From Achromobacter xylosoxidans (lineage in GTDB: Bacteria; Pseudomonadota; Gammaproteobacteria; Burkholderiales; Burkholderiaceae_B), in NCBI RefSeq assembly GCF_001457475.1, contig NZ_LN831029.1:3100001-3164000 (forward strand): DNA of 64,000 nucleotides, read 5' to 3'. The notes below the pieces were generated by a model, which saw nothing but the letters and a program-made list of their open reading frames with translations, made no database searches and was not told the DNA's origin. The first letter of the stretch is position 1. Each line of letters starts with the position of its first letter. The position numbers and the translations under genes were made by a program. Positions 26,082 to 33,616 of the stretch are shown here, piece after piece.

Positions 26082-26605
26082 ACGGTCGCGCCGTCGCCCG
26101 GCCTTCGAGCGCCGCGCCGGCGCGCCCGGCACGCTCGCGGCGGACGCAGCGCGGCTTCACGCTGATCGAGTTGATGGTGGTGCTGGTGATCGTGGGCGTG
26201 GCCACCGCCGCGCTTGGCCTGAGCATCCGCTCCGACCCGGCGCGCCAATTGCGCGATGACGCCCAGCGGCTGGTCGAACGGCTGGCGGCGGCGCAAAGCG
26301 AGGTGCGCATCGATGGCCGCGCGATCGCCTGGCAGGCCGACGCCGACGGCTACCGTTTCGTGCGCGGCGCCTGGATGCTGGACGGGCCGGTGCCGGTGCT
26401 GGACCCGACGCGCATCGACGATTTCCCGCGCGATCCGGCGCTGCGGCCGCGGCAATGGCAGGCGGGACCGGTGCGGGTGGCGCCCGCCGTGCCGGTGCTG
26501 CTGACCCCGGAGTGGTTCGGGCAGCCGTGGCGCCTGACGCTGTCCAGCGCGGCGGGGCAGGTCGAAGTGCGCCGCGATGCCAACGGCCGCTTCCTGGTCC
26601 AATGA
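26078..26605 (+). CDS. gspH: T2SS minor pseudopilin GspH
   Basis: A 175-residue pseudopilin. A long basic leader ends QRG/FTLIELMVVLV, with cleavage after Gly26 and Glu at mature position 5. The C-terminal half is the beta-rich GspH domain (WQADADGYRFVRGAW). It opens the second T2SS block, coupled to the ECF gene upstream. The gspI start lies 29 bases downstream. Confidence 0.88.
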   Translation: MNGRAVARPSSAAPARPARSRRTQRGFTLIELMVVLVIVGVATAALGLSIRSDPARQLRDDAQRLVERLAAAQSEVRIDGRAIAWQADADGYRFVRGAWMLDGPVPVLDPTRIDDFPRDPALRPRQWQAGPVRVAPAVPVLLTPEWFGQPWRLTLSSAAGQVEVRRDANGRFLVQ

Positions 26606-26633
26606 GCCGTCCGCCATGCAGCCGGAGCCTCGC

Positions 26634-27041
26634 ATGATCCGTCGCGCGCCGCCGTCCCGTCCGCCGCGCCCGCTGGCGCGGGCCGCGGGTTTCACGCTGC
26701 TGGAAATCCTGATCGCGCTGGCCATCGTCAGCGTGGCGTTGGCCGCCGTCATGCGCACCACCGGCATGCTGACGACCAACAATGGCGTGCTGCGCGAGCG
26801 CGCGCTGGCGCTGCTGTCGGCGCAGAACCGCCTGGTGGAACTGCAACTGGCGCCGCCGGCCCTGACCGCCAGCCGCGACAAGGCGGCCTGCCCGCAGGGC
26901 GCGCTGAACCTGGTGTGCGACAGCCGCTATGCCGACGCCCGCCAGGGCGCGCGGAGGGTCACGGTCGAGGTCTACCTGGACCAGCGCCCGACGCCGCGCC
27001 TGGCGACGCTGTCGGGAATCGTGGAGAACCGCCCGCCATGA
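26634..27041 (+). CDS. gspI: T2SS minor pseudopilin GspI
   Basis: A 135-residue minor pseudopilin and tip component with GspJ and GspK. The leader ends AAG/FTLLEILIALAIVSVAL (Gly19, Glu24), and the body shows the GspI pattern RALALLSAQNRLVELQL. ATG 26634 has GGAG six bases upstream; an in-frame ATG at 26616 is possible. The stop overlaps the gspJ start. Confidence 0.9.
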   Translation: MIRRAPPSRPPRPLARAAGFTLLEILIALAIVSVALAAVMRTTGMLTTNNGVLRERALALLSAQNRLVELQLAPPALTASRDKAACPQGALNLVCDSRYADARQGARRVTVEVYLDQRPTPRLATLSGIVENRPP

Positions 27042-27700
27042 CCGGGCAGCGCCAGGCCGGCTTCACCCTGATCGAAGTCGTCATCGCCATCATGATCATG
27101 GCCGTCATCAGCCTGATCTCCTGGCGCGCCATCGACAGCGTCGCGCTGACCAGCCGCAGGCTCGACCAGCACACCGAGGAGGCGCTGGCGCTGCAGCGCG
27201 CCTTCGACCAGTTCGAGCGCGACATCGGCGCCCGCAGCCCGGACCTGGCCGAGTCCGCGGCGCCGGCCGCGCCCGAGGCGCAGGCGGCATCGGATGCGCA
27301 GGAGGCCGAGCCGCAGCCCGTGCTGCCGCAGTTGCTGCCCGAGGCGATCCGCGTGAGCGGGATGAAGACGCCGGCGCCACGCATCGACATCATCCGCGGC
27401 GCGCCCGGCCGGCCGGACGCGCGCCAGCGGGTGGTGTGGGAACGCCGCGGCGGCAACCTGATCCGCGCGGCGGGCACGCCGACCGCCCTGACGCCGCTGC
27501 CCGCGCCAGCGGCCGATGCGGCCACCGTCGTGCTGGACCAATTGCTGGATTTCAGCGTGCGGGCCTGGGCCCCGGGACGCGGCTGGGTGGCGTTGCCGGC
27601 GCAGGGCGAGCAGCCCGCGCAGGCGCTGGAACTGGTGATCTCGCGCGGCGTGCTAGGCCAGACGCCGCTGCGCTACCGGCGCGTGCTGTTGCTGCATTGA
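27038..27700 (+). CDS. gspJ: T2SS minor pseudopilin GspJ
   Basis: A 220-residue minor pseudopilin. The leader ends QAG/FTLIEVVIAIMIMAVI (Gly8, Glu13); the GspJ body has DQHTEEALALQRAFDQFERDI and a C-terminal LRYRRVLLL. An Ala/Glu/Pro-rich insertion lies at residues about 75-100. ATG 27038 overlaps the gspI stop (ATGA). A 155-base gap follows before gspC. Confidence 0.9.
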   Translation: MTGQRQAGFTLIEVVIAIMIMAVISLISWRAIDSVALTSRRLDQHTEEALALQRAFDQFERDIGARSPDLAESAAPAAPEAQAASDAQEAEPQPVLPQLLPEAIRVSGMKTPAPRIDIIRGAPGRPDARQRVVWERRGGNLIRAAGTPTALTPLPAPAADAATVVLDQLLDFSVRAWAPGRGWVALPAQGEQPAQALELVISRGVLGQTPLRYRRVLLLH

Positions 27701-27753
27701 AGCGCCGTCGCGCAACTGACGCACAGGCCGCGTAGCATCGATCGGGTCGATAT

Positions 27754-27789
27754 GTTCGATGCGTTCGATGCGTTCGATGCGTTCAACAC
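27754..27789. repeat. 9-bp tandem repeat upstream of gspC
   Basis: GTTCGATGC occurs three times without interruption (27754-27780), followed by a degenerate fourth unit GTTCAACAC. It lies 67-102 bases before the gspC start, outside any supported gene. Such a tract could change copy number by slipped-strand replication and alter promoter spacing. Confidence 0.8.
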
Positions 27790-27855
27790 GCCGGCGCGGC
27801 GGCCTGCCGCGCGACTGCCCGGATTCACGGGTCCTCCAACCAGGAGCTTGCCGCC

Positions 27856-28296
27856 ATGGCCTTGAACTTGCGTGTCGTCCCTTCCCAAGTGGCCAGCCTG
27901 GCGGGCGCGGCCGCCCTGGTCGCCGGGCTGGCCTGGTGGGGCTGGCGCCTGAGCCAACCCGTCACGTCCGCGCCCGTCGTCGCGGCGCCGGCCGTCGCGG
28001 TGACGGAAGACGGCGCCGCCGAGGTCGCGGCCTGGATGGCGCCCGGCCCGGCGCGGCTGGATGTGCGGGTGGCCGGCGCGCTGGCCGGCGCAGGCCGTGG
28101 CGCGGCCGTGCTGTCGGTCAATGGCAGGCCGGCGCAGGCCTACGCCATCGGCGACCGGTTGACCCGGTCGGCGCGCCTGGTGGGCATCGATGCGCAGGGG
28201 TTGGTGGTCGAGCATGGCGGGCGCGAAGTGCGCCTGCCGTTGCCGGTGCTGGCCGGCGACGACGGCGAAGGCATCAAGCGCGTGCCGATGCCCTGA
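27856..28296 (+). CDS. gspC: T2SS inner-membrane protein GspC (short form)
   Basis: A 146-residue bitopic protein that links the inner-membrane platform to the secretin. A membrane helix near residues 12-32 is followed by a homology-region domain (AGRGAAVLSVNGRPAQAYAIGDRLTRSARLVGID). The protein stops after this domain, with no PDZ or coiled-coil C-terminus, as in short GspC forms. ATG 27856 follows GGAG. Its natural partner, the secretin, is not encoded in the window. Confidence 0.82.
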   Translation: MALNLRVVPSQVASLAGAAALVAGLAWWGWRLSQPVTSAPVVAAPAVAVTEDGAAEVAAWMAPGPARLDVRVAGALAGAGRGAAVLSVNGRPAQAYAIGDRLTRSARLVGIDAQGLVVEHGGREVRLPLPVLAGDDGEGIKRVPMP

Positions 28297-28316
28297 CGCC
28301 GCGCCGCGGGCGCGGG

Positions 28317-28796
28317 CTACAGGCCCAGTTCGGACAGGCCCGGGTGGTCGTCTGGCCGACGGCCCAGCGGCCAGCGGAACTTGCGATCGGCTTCCTGGAT
28401 CGGCAGGTCGTTGATGCTGGCATGCCGCTGGATCATCAGGCCGTCTTCGCCGAATTCCCAGTTCTCGTTGCCATATGAGCGGAACCAGTTGCCGGAGTCG
28501 TCGCGCCACTCGTAGGCATAGCGCACCGCGATGCGGTTGCCGCCAAAGGCCCATAGTTCCTTGATCAGCCGGTACTCAAGTTCCCTGGCCCATTTGCGCG
28601 CCAGGAAGGCGCGCGCCTCATCGCGATTGCGGACGAATTCGGCGCGGTTGCGCCAGCGCGTGTCCAGGCTGTAGGCCAGCGCCACCTTGTCGGGGTCGCG
28701 GCTGTTCCAGCCGTCTTCGGCCAGGCGGACCTTCTGCACCGCGCTGGCGTGGGTGAAGGGAGGAAGAGGAGGGCGGGAAGCGGCGGGGGATGTCAT
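28317..28796 (-). CDS. DUF1348 (NTF2/SnoaL-like) family protein
   Basis: A 159-residue soluble protein. Conserved DUF1348 blocks are [66 protein letters not shown] and [15 protein letters not shown]. The fold is NTF2-like; the substrate is unknown. The start is placed at 28796, where the family's N-terminus begins after GAGG. It lies 76 bases downstream of a tetR gene on the same strand and is probably its target. Confidence 0.9.
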   Translation of the reverse strand: MTSPAASRPPLPPFTHASAVQKVRLAEDGWNSRDPDKVALAYSLDTRWRNRAEFVRNRDEARAFLARKWARELEYRLIKELWAFGGNRIAVRYAYEWRDDSGNWFRSYGNENWEFGEDGLMIQRHASINDLPIQEADRKFRWPLGRRPDDHPGLSELGL

Positions 28797-28872
28797 CGGG
28801 GATACCTCACGGCAGGGGCACGGAAAGGCGTCGCGGCGAACCGGGACGGAAAGGGCAAGCGGGGCGCCACGG

Positions 28873-29451
28873 TCAGCCGGATTGGCCGAGCAAAGCGGCC
28901 GCGGCCCGGCCGGCGCTGTCGGCGATGGCGGGATCGCGCGTGACCAGCGCCACCGCGATCGCGCCATCGATGAGCACCAGCAACTGCGCGGCGGCCTCGT
29001 CGGGGTCCGGCAATGCGGCGGCGCGGGTCAGCGTCCGCACGTACTCCAGCAGGCGGGCCTTGTGCTCGCGCGCCACCGCCAGGATCGGGCTGGCCTCGTC
29101 ACCGATCTCTCCGGCCGCGTTCAGGAAAGCGCAGCCACGAAAATCGTCGGTGCCGAACCATTCCCGCAAGGCGTCGAACATCGCCAGCAGCCGGGCGCGA
29201 GGGGCCTGCGCCCGCGAGCTGGCCGCGACGAACCATTGCATCCACCGCTCGTCGCGCGCGCGCAGCGCCGCCGCCACCAGGGCGTCCTTGTTCGAATAGA
29301 GCCGGTACACCTGCTTGCGCGCCACGCCCGAAGTCCTGACGATCAGGTCCATGCCGGTGGCATGGATGCCGCCGGCGTAGACGAGTCTTTCGGTCGCCTG
29401 CAACAGGCGCTGGCGGGTGTCCGGGGAAGGAAGGGCGGTATCCGAAGGCAT
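28873..29451 (-). CDS. TetR-family transcriptional regulator
   Basis: A 192-residue repressor. The N-terminal helix-turn-helix spans residues about 12-55 ([45 protein letters not shown]); a ligand-binding helical domain follows. Two inverted repeats just upstream of its start (29453-29468 and 29488-29501) are likely operators, implying autoregulation and control of the DUF1348 gene. The ligand is unknown. Confidence 0.92.
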   Translation of the reverse strand: MPSDTALPSPDTRQRLLQATERLVYAGGIHATGMDLIVRTSGVARKQVYRLYSNKDALVAAALRARDERWMQWFVAASSRAQAPRARLLAMFDALREWFGTDDFRGCAFLNAAGEIGDEASPILAVAREHKARLLEYVRTLTRAAALPDPDEAAAQLLVLIDGAIAVALVTRDPAIADSAGRAAAALLGQSG

Positions 29452-29452
29452 G

Positions 29453-29501
29453 GAGAATGATCGTTCTCTTCAAGGTTGCGCCATGTTAGAACGACCGTTC
29501 T
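29453..29501. promoter_or_regulatory. Two TetR operator candidates
   Basis: GAGAATGATCGTTCTC (29453-29468; half sites match at 7 of 8) begins two bases from the tetR start codon. AGAACG-AC-CGTTCT (29488-29501) has perfect 6-base arms. The shared half site is roughly AGAACG/CGTTCT. The pair covers the tetR leader and is also 98 bases before the rightward DUF1488 gene. Confidence 0.7.
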
Positions 29502-29598
29502 CCCGCCGTCAAGCGCTGGAACAGGGCTTGCTGGCCGACAGGACACCCGCCGCGCGGCATGGCGGGTTCGATCCACCGGCCATATGGGAGCCCCCGCC

Positions 29599-29856
29599 AT
29601 GAAGTTCACCAAATCCACGGGCGCCAAAGCCCAGGGCGATGCCATCGTTTTCAGCCTGGACGTCAACGGCGTCACCCGCCAGTTCGAAATCTCGGGCGAT
29701 GTGCTGCGGCGCCGCTTCGGCGCCCGCGACGGCAGCGCGGCCGCGTTGCTGCATGCGTTCGAGAACGGCGCGGACGCGGTGCGCGATGCGGCCAGCCAGG
29801 CGCGTTCGATTCCCACCGAGGGCGTCATCCCGCTGGGCGCGGGCGATTTCGACTGA
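29599..29856 (+). CDS. DUF1488-like small protein
   Basis: An 85-residue protein starting behind GGGAG. The pattern VFSLDVNGVTRQFEISGDVLRRRFGARDGSAAALLHAFENGADAVRDAA resembles DUF1488 proteins, which are small and of unknown function. It is transcribed away from tetR; the TetR operators may also affect it. Confidence 0.7.
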   Translation: MKFTKSTGAKAQGDAIVFSLDVNGVTRQFEISGDVLRRRFGARDGSAAALLHAFENGADAVRDAASQARSIPTEGVIPLGAGDFD

Positions 29857-30033
29857 TCACGTCCCGGCTTCGCCGGTGATGACCGTCGCGGCAATGCCGG
29901 GATACGTTGCGGCAGCGGCCGCCACCGCTTCTTCCTGGGTCGCGTAGCGGCCGTCGTGCTCCTGGACGCCCATCAGGTCGATACGGCGAAATGTCCATTC
30001 GCGGTCGGCATGCTGAAAGACTTCGATGATCAT
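29857..30033 (-). CDS. 58-residue hypothetical protein
   Basis: MIIEVFQHADREWTFRRIDL through to EAGT, with ATG at 30033 preceded by GAGG. The codon pattern is like that of its neighbours, and the sequence (REWTFRR, YATQEEAVAAAAATYPG) looks like a compact alpha/beta protein of the kind annotated as conserved hypothetical. Its stop abuts the convergent DUF1488-like gene. Confidence 0.6.
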   Translation of the reverse strand: MIIEVFQHADREWTFRRIDLMGVQEHDGRYATQEEAVAAAAATYPGIAATVITGEAGT

Positions 30034-30420
30034 GGGAGATCCTCGTCGCAGTGGTGGCGGGCCCGGCCGCCCGGGGCTGGCCCTTGGGGGCGGTTCAGCC
30101 GCCAAAAGTGAGGGGGATCCACCGGCCAGCAAGCCGCATGCCGCCGCCCTGACGCCCGGCCCGAGCGCTCGCTTGCTATCAATTTGCTTGCAATATCTGT
30201 CAATTAATACTAAAATTGCATCATCGTCGCTCAAAAAATCGATGCGAAAAACAATCCGCCGCCCCGGCGGGTTATCACATCCGCGCCGACGTCCCCAGGG
30301 CCACGCCCTGGCGCCCGTTCCTGATGCCTCCCTCGCATTTCCGCCAGCATCCCGGGCGCGCTGGATACCCGAGTCGTGCGCCTGCGCGGGGCAGGCCGAC
30401 ATCGCCACAGGAGTACGCAC
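30034..30420 (+). promoter_or_regulatory. AT-rich intergenic segment with sigma70-like promoter at 30188-30216
   Basis: A 387-base gap. TTGCAA (30188-30193), 17 bases, TAAAAT (30211-30216) is a good sigma70 promoter in an AT-rich island within GC-rich DNA. It points at the small gene at 30421, giving a leader of about 200 bases. I see no other gene in the gap. Confidence 0.6.
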
Positions 30421-30570
30421 ATGTCCCAACCGATGAGCAAGAAATCGCGCTTCGAAGTTCCGCCGCTGAACTGGAAGGCGCCCGACACCCGTCCGGATCC
30501 TGAAACCCAATCCCGCCCGGAAAACACCGAGGCCGCCCAGGACAAGAACGCCGCCCGCGTTCCCGCCTGA
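30421..30570 (+). CDS. 49-residue hydrophilic hypothetical protein
   Basis: ATG 30421 follows GGAG at good spacing. The product is short, Lys/Pro/Glu-rich and probably disordered (KKSRFEVPPLNWKAPD). It is framed by a sigma70-like promoter upstream and a strong terminator downstream, which supports a real transcript. The function is unknown; it could be a small RNA locus rather than a protein gene. Confidence 0.55.
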   Translation: MSQPMSKKSRFEVPPLNWKAPDTRPDPETQSRPENTEAAQDKNAARVPA

Positions 30571-30589
30571 CCCCCCGGCATTCCCATCG

Positions 30590-30618
30590 CCGCGTCGCTT
30601 GCCGACGCGGTTTTTTTT
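30590..30618 (+). terminator. Strong intrinsic terminator
   Basis: CCGCGTCG (30590-30597), a 5-base loop, CGACGCGG (30603-30610), then eight T residues. The 8-bp GC-rich stem is perfect. It ends the 30421-30570 transcript. Confidence 0.9.
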
Positions 30619-30666
30619 GCGCGGCCCCGGGATGATGCGGCGCAGCCGCGCCGTCGTGGCGCCCGG

Positions 30667-32430
30667 TCAGCCGACTTCGCCCGGCACGACCCGGTTCTTG
30701 CCGTCCATCTTGGCGCGATAGAGCAATTCGTCGGCGCGGCGGAAAAGGGCGTCGGCCGCCTCGGCGTTGCGCCAGGATGCGTAGGCCACGCCAAAGCTGG
30801 CGGTCAGCGTGAATACCGCGCCGTCCTGCGCCGTGACCCGCGCCTGCGCGATGCGCCGCCGCATGCGCTCGGCCGCCTGCACCGCATGATCGGCCGCGCC
30901 GACATGGCAGAGCACGGCGAATTCCTCGCCGCCCACCCGCGCCACCACGTCGGCCTGGCGCCAGGTCTGGCGGCACAGCCCGGCCACGGTCTTCAAGGCC
31001 TCGTCACCGCTGGCGTGGCCATGGGTGTCGTTGATGCCCTTGAAATCGTCGATATCGAACAGGATGAAGGCCAGCACCGCATCGGTGCCGCGCCATTGCG
31101 CCAATGCCTGTTCGAGACGGCTTTCGAAGGCGCGCCGGTTCAACAGGCCGGTCAGGAAGTCCGTCTCGGCCATGACCGCCAGGTCCACGATCAGCCGGTC
31201 GCGCTCCAGCTCGGCCTGCCTGCGGGCCGCCGCGTTGTCCTTGAGCACGCTCAGCGCCTCGAACATGCCGTTGACTTCGCCGCGATATTTGCCGACCGGG
31301 ATGGTGGCGGCTGGCGTGCCGTCGGCGATCGCGCCGATGATGCGGGTCGCCTGCACGAACGGACGGATCACGCGCCGCCGGAACTGCCGCAGCGACAGCA
31401 TCAGCGCCGCCGCCAGCGCGGTGGCCGCCACCAGCGTGATGAGCAGCAGGCGCATCGCCTGGGCGCGGTGCGCGCGCATGCTCTGTTCCATCTGGTCCAG
31501 CATCAGGTCGCGAAACTGGCCGATGGCGTGCATCAGCGGCACATAGGCCGCGGCCAGTTCGCGGGTGGTGAGCCTGGCGCCGCCCGGTTGCAGCGCGGCC
31601 ATGTCGCGCACCTCTTCCAGGTAGCGCATGCCCTCGTCGAAATAGAAATGCCGCATGTCGTTGTACGCCAGCGAGGCGCGCAGGTCCGGCCGCGTGGCCA
31701 TGCGCGTCTCCAGCAGGTCGCGCAATTGATCGATGCGTCCCAGCACCCGTTCGATCCGATATTCATCCGCTTCGGTCAGTTGGCGGTGCTTGGCCAGCGC
31801 CGGCGTAAAGGCCGACCCCAGCAAGCCGGCCTGTTCCCGCAGTTCGCTGGCCAGCAGGGCCAGTGTCAGCAGGTTGGGCGCATCGGCCTCGTTCTGCATC
31901 ACCACGCCGACGCTGGCGGCCATGGCGGCCTGCAATTCGGGCACCAGCGCCACCATGCCGTCGACCACGGCCTGCACGCGCAGGCCCGACACGTCGGCGC
32001 GTCGCGTGGCGATGACGATATCGGCCTGTTCGCGCGCCTTGAGCAAGGCGTGGCGGATACGCTGCACGTTGGTGAATTCCCTGGCGCTGTTGGGGCTGAG
32101 CGGCGCCCGGTACAGCGCCAGCAGCTCGGCGATGCTGGTGTCGCTGCGATCGCGCGCCTGCCGCAACGCGTCCAGCATCGGTTGGGCGACCGGGTAATCG
32201 GCGCCGAGCGCGGCGTTCATGGGGCCGCGCTCGGCCGACACCATTTCCATCGCGGCGACCGTGGCGCGCACCACGCCGAACGCCCGCATGGCATCGGTGC
32301 TGGCAAGATAGGCGGTGCGGCTCTGGATCAGCAGGATTCCGGTCAGGACCGACATCGGCAGCACCACGCCGGCCGCCAATATCAGGAAATAGCGTTCCAG
32401 CGACTTGATCGAAAATCTACTGCGCAACAT
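30667..32430 (-). CDS. Membrane diguanylate cyclase (GGDEF)
   Basis: A 587-residue c-di-GMP synthase. Membrane helices near residues 15-37 and 340-360 frame a periplasmic sensor of about 300 residues (helical, nitrate/methyl-accepting-like). A HAMP-like linker and the GGDEF domain follow. The active motif is GGEEF at about residues 500-504, and an RxxD inhibitory site (RQAD) lies five residues before it. So it is predicted active and product-inhibited. ATG 32430 is the start that places the first membrane helix correctly; upstream starts exist. Confidence 0.93.
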   Translation of the reverse strand: MLRSRFSIKSLERYFLILAAGVVLPMSVLTGILLIQSRTAYLASTDAMRAFGVVRATVAAMEMVSAERGPMNAALGADYPVAQPMLDALRQARDRSDTSIAELLALYRAPLSPNSAREFTNVQRIRHALLKAREQADIVIATRRADVSGLRVQAVVDGMVALVPELQAAMAASVGVVMQNEADAPNLLTLALLASELREQAGLLGSAFTPALAKHRQLTEADEYRIERVLGRIDQLRDLLETRMATRPDLRASLAYNDMRHFYFDEGMRYLEEVRDMAALQPGGARLTTRELAAAYVPLMHAIGQFRDLMLDQMEQSMRAHRAQAMRLLLITLVAATALAAALMLSLRQFRRRVIRPFVQATRIIGAIADGTPAATIPVGKYRGEVNGMFEALSVLKDNAAARRQAELERDRLIVDLAVMAETDFLTGLLNRRAFESRLEQALAQWRGTDAVLAFILFDIDDFKGINDTHGHASGDEALKTVAGLCRQTWRQADVVARVGGEEFAVLCHVGAADHAVQAAERMRRRIAQARVTAQDGAVFTLTASFGVAYASWRNAEAADALFRRADELLYRAKMDGKNRVVPGEVG

Positions 32431-32616
32431 ACGGGTAAGCCGGCCTGATGCGATGTGACTGTGCGCGCAGGATACTGTAATTGCGCGGCCCTCAGGCCCG
32501 GCGCGGGCGGCATGCGCGATTATCTTTGGCGGCAACGCAACAGTATGTCAATCGAATACAGGCGGTTGCGCAAAGATATGAAATCAATTCGTTTCATTGC
32601 CGCGCGCCCACGCCAA

Positions 32617-33081
32617 TCACGGCCGTTCCAGTATTCGCGGCCCCGGGCCCTCGCGGCCCAGCACGTCGTCGGGATTGCGTAGCGGACAGTCCTTGAGCGA
32701 CAGGCAGCCGCAGCCGATGCAGGTATCCAGCTCATCGCGCAGCCGGGTCAGCTTGCGGATGCGCTCGTCCAGGTTCGCGCGCCATTGCGAGGACAACTGC
32801 TTCCATTGGGCCGGGGTGAGCTTGTTGCTGTCCTGCGGAAAGCGCGCCATCGCTTCGCGGATTTCCTCCAGCGGAATGCCGGTGCGTTGCGCGACCTTGA
32901 TGATGGCGATGTAGCGCAGCACGATGCCGGGAAAGCGGCGCTGGTTGCCATCGCTGCGCGAGCTGTGGATCAGCCCCTTGGATTCGTAGAAGTGGATGGT
33001 GGACACCGGCACGCCGCTGCGCCGGGCGACTTCGCCCACTGTCATGACGCGCGTGATATCGATCGGCTTGTCGCCACTCAT
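32617..33081 (-). CDS. soxR: Redox-sensing MerR-family regulator SoxR
   Basis: A 154-residue [2Fe-2S] regulator that activates target promoters when oxidised by redox-cycling compounds. The MerR helix-turn-helix ([42 protein letters not shown]) is followed by a dimerisation helix and the cluster motif with Cys121, Cys124, Cys126 and Cys132 (CX2CXCX5C). A SoxR box sits 10 bases upstream of the start. The flanking and distal DoxX genes both have SoxR-box promoters. Confidence 0.96.
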   Translation of the reverse strand: MSGDKPIDITRVMTVGEVARRSGVPVSTIHFYESKGLIHSSRSDGNQRRFPGIVLRYIAIIKVAQRTGIPLEEIREAMARFPQDSNKLTPAQWKQLSSQWRANLDERIRKLTRLRDELDTCIGCGCLSLKDCPLRNPDDVLGREGPGPRILERP

Positions 33082-33086
33082 GGGTG

Positions 33087-33117
33087 TTGACCTCAAGTTA
33101 GGTTGAGGTCTTATAGT
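33087..33117 (+). promoter_or_regulatory. SoxR-box promoter of doxX-1 (and soxR)
   Basis: TTGACC (33087-33092) and TATAGT (33112-33117) are separated by 19 bases, the long spacer typical of MerR-family targets. CCTCAAGTTAGGTTGAGG (33091-33108) is a near-perfect SoxR box lying between them. It drives the rightward DoxX gene and may autoregulate soxR. Confidence 0.92.
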
Positions 33118-33208
33118 CGCTCGCGCCAGATTTGGCAACCCGGTCCGGTGCGCGCGGCCCCTTTGCCGGCGCGCCGCGCCGGGCGTATCCGCCACCAGGA
33201 AAGCACCC

Positions 33209-33616
33209 ATGCAGCTCCCGCAGCACCTCGATTCCCTGCTTCAGAGCAATTGGCTCTGGTTCATCGCCCGGCTCTGCCTGGCGGTGGTGTTCATCGCCTC
33301 GGGCGCCGCCAAATTGATCGATTTCGAGGGCGGCGTGGCCGAAATGCGCGCCGCCGGTCTGGAGCCGGCGCGGTTCTTCAATATCGCTGTGGCCGTGCTG
33401 ATGCTGGCGGGGTCGGCGCTGATTCTGGCGGATCGCGCCGTGTGGCTGGCGGCCGCCGCGCTCAGCGTGTTCCTGGCCCTGACCATCGTGATCGTGCACG
33501 CATTCTGGCGCCTGCCGGAGGCGCAAGCCAAGCTGGCCTTGTTTTTCGCGCTGGAGCACGTATCGGTGATCGGCGGCCTGCTTTGCGCCGCCATCGCCAG
33601 CCACGCCCGGAGCTAG
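33209..33616 (+). CDS. DoxX-family membrane protein 1 (SoxR-regulated)
   Basis: A 135-residue protein with four predicted membrane helices ([23 protein letters not shown] is the first; then near 60-75, 80-97 and 112-130). DoxX/SURF4-type proteins are linked to redox homeostasis. Transcription starts from the SoxR-box promoter 92 bases upstream. It is similar to the DoxX-type gene at 37854. The stop overlaps the convergent diguanylate cyclase gene by four bases. Confidence 0.9.
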   Translation: MQLPQHLDSLLQSNWLWFIARLCLAVVFIASGAAKLIDFEGGVAEMRAAGLEPARFFNIAVAVLMLAGSALILADRAVWLAAAALSVFLALTIVIVHAFWRLPEAQAKLALFFALEHVSVIGGLLCAAIASHARS

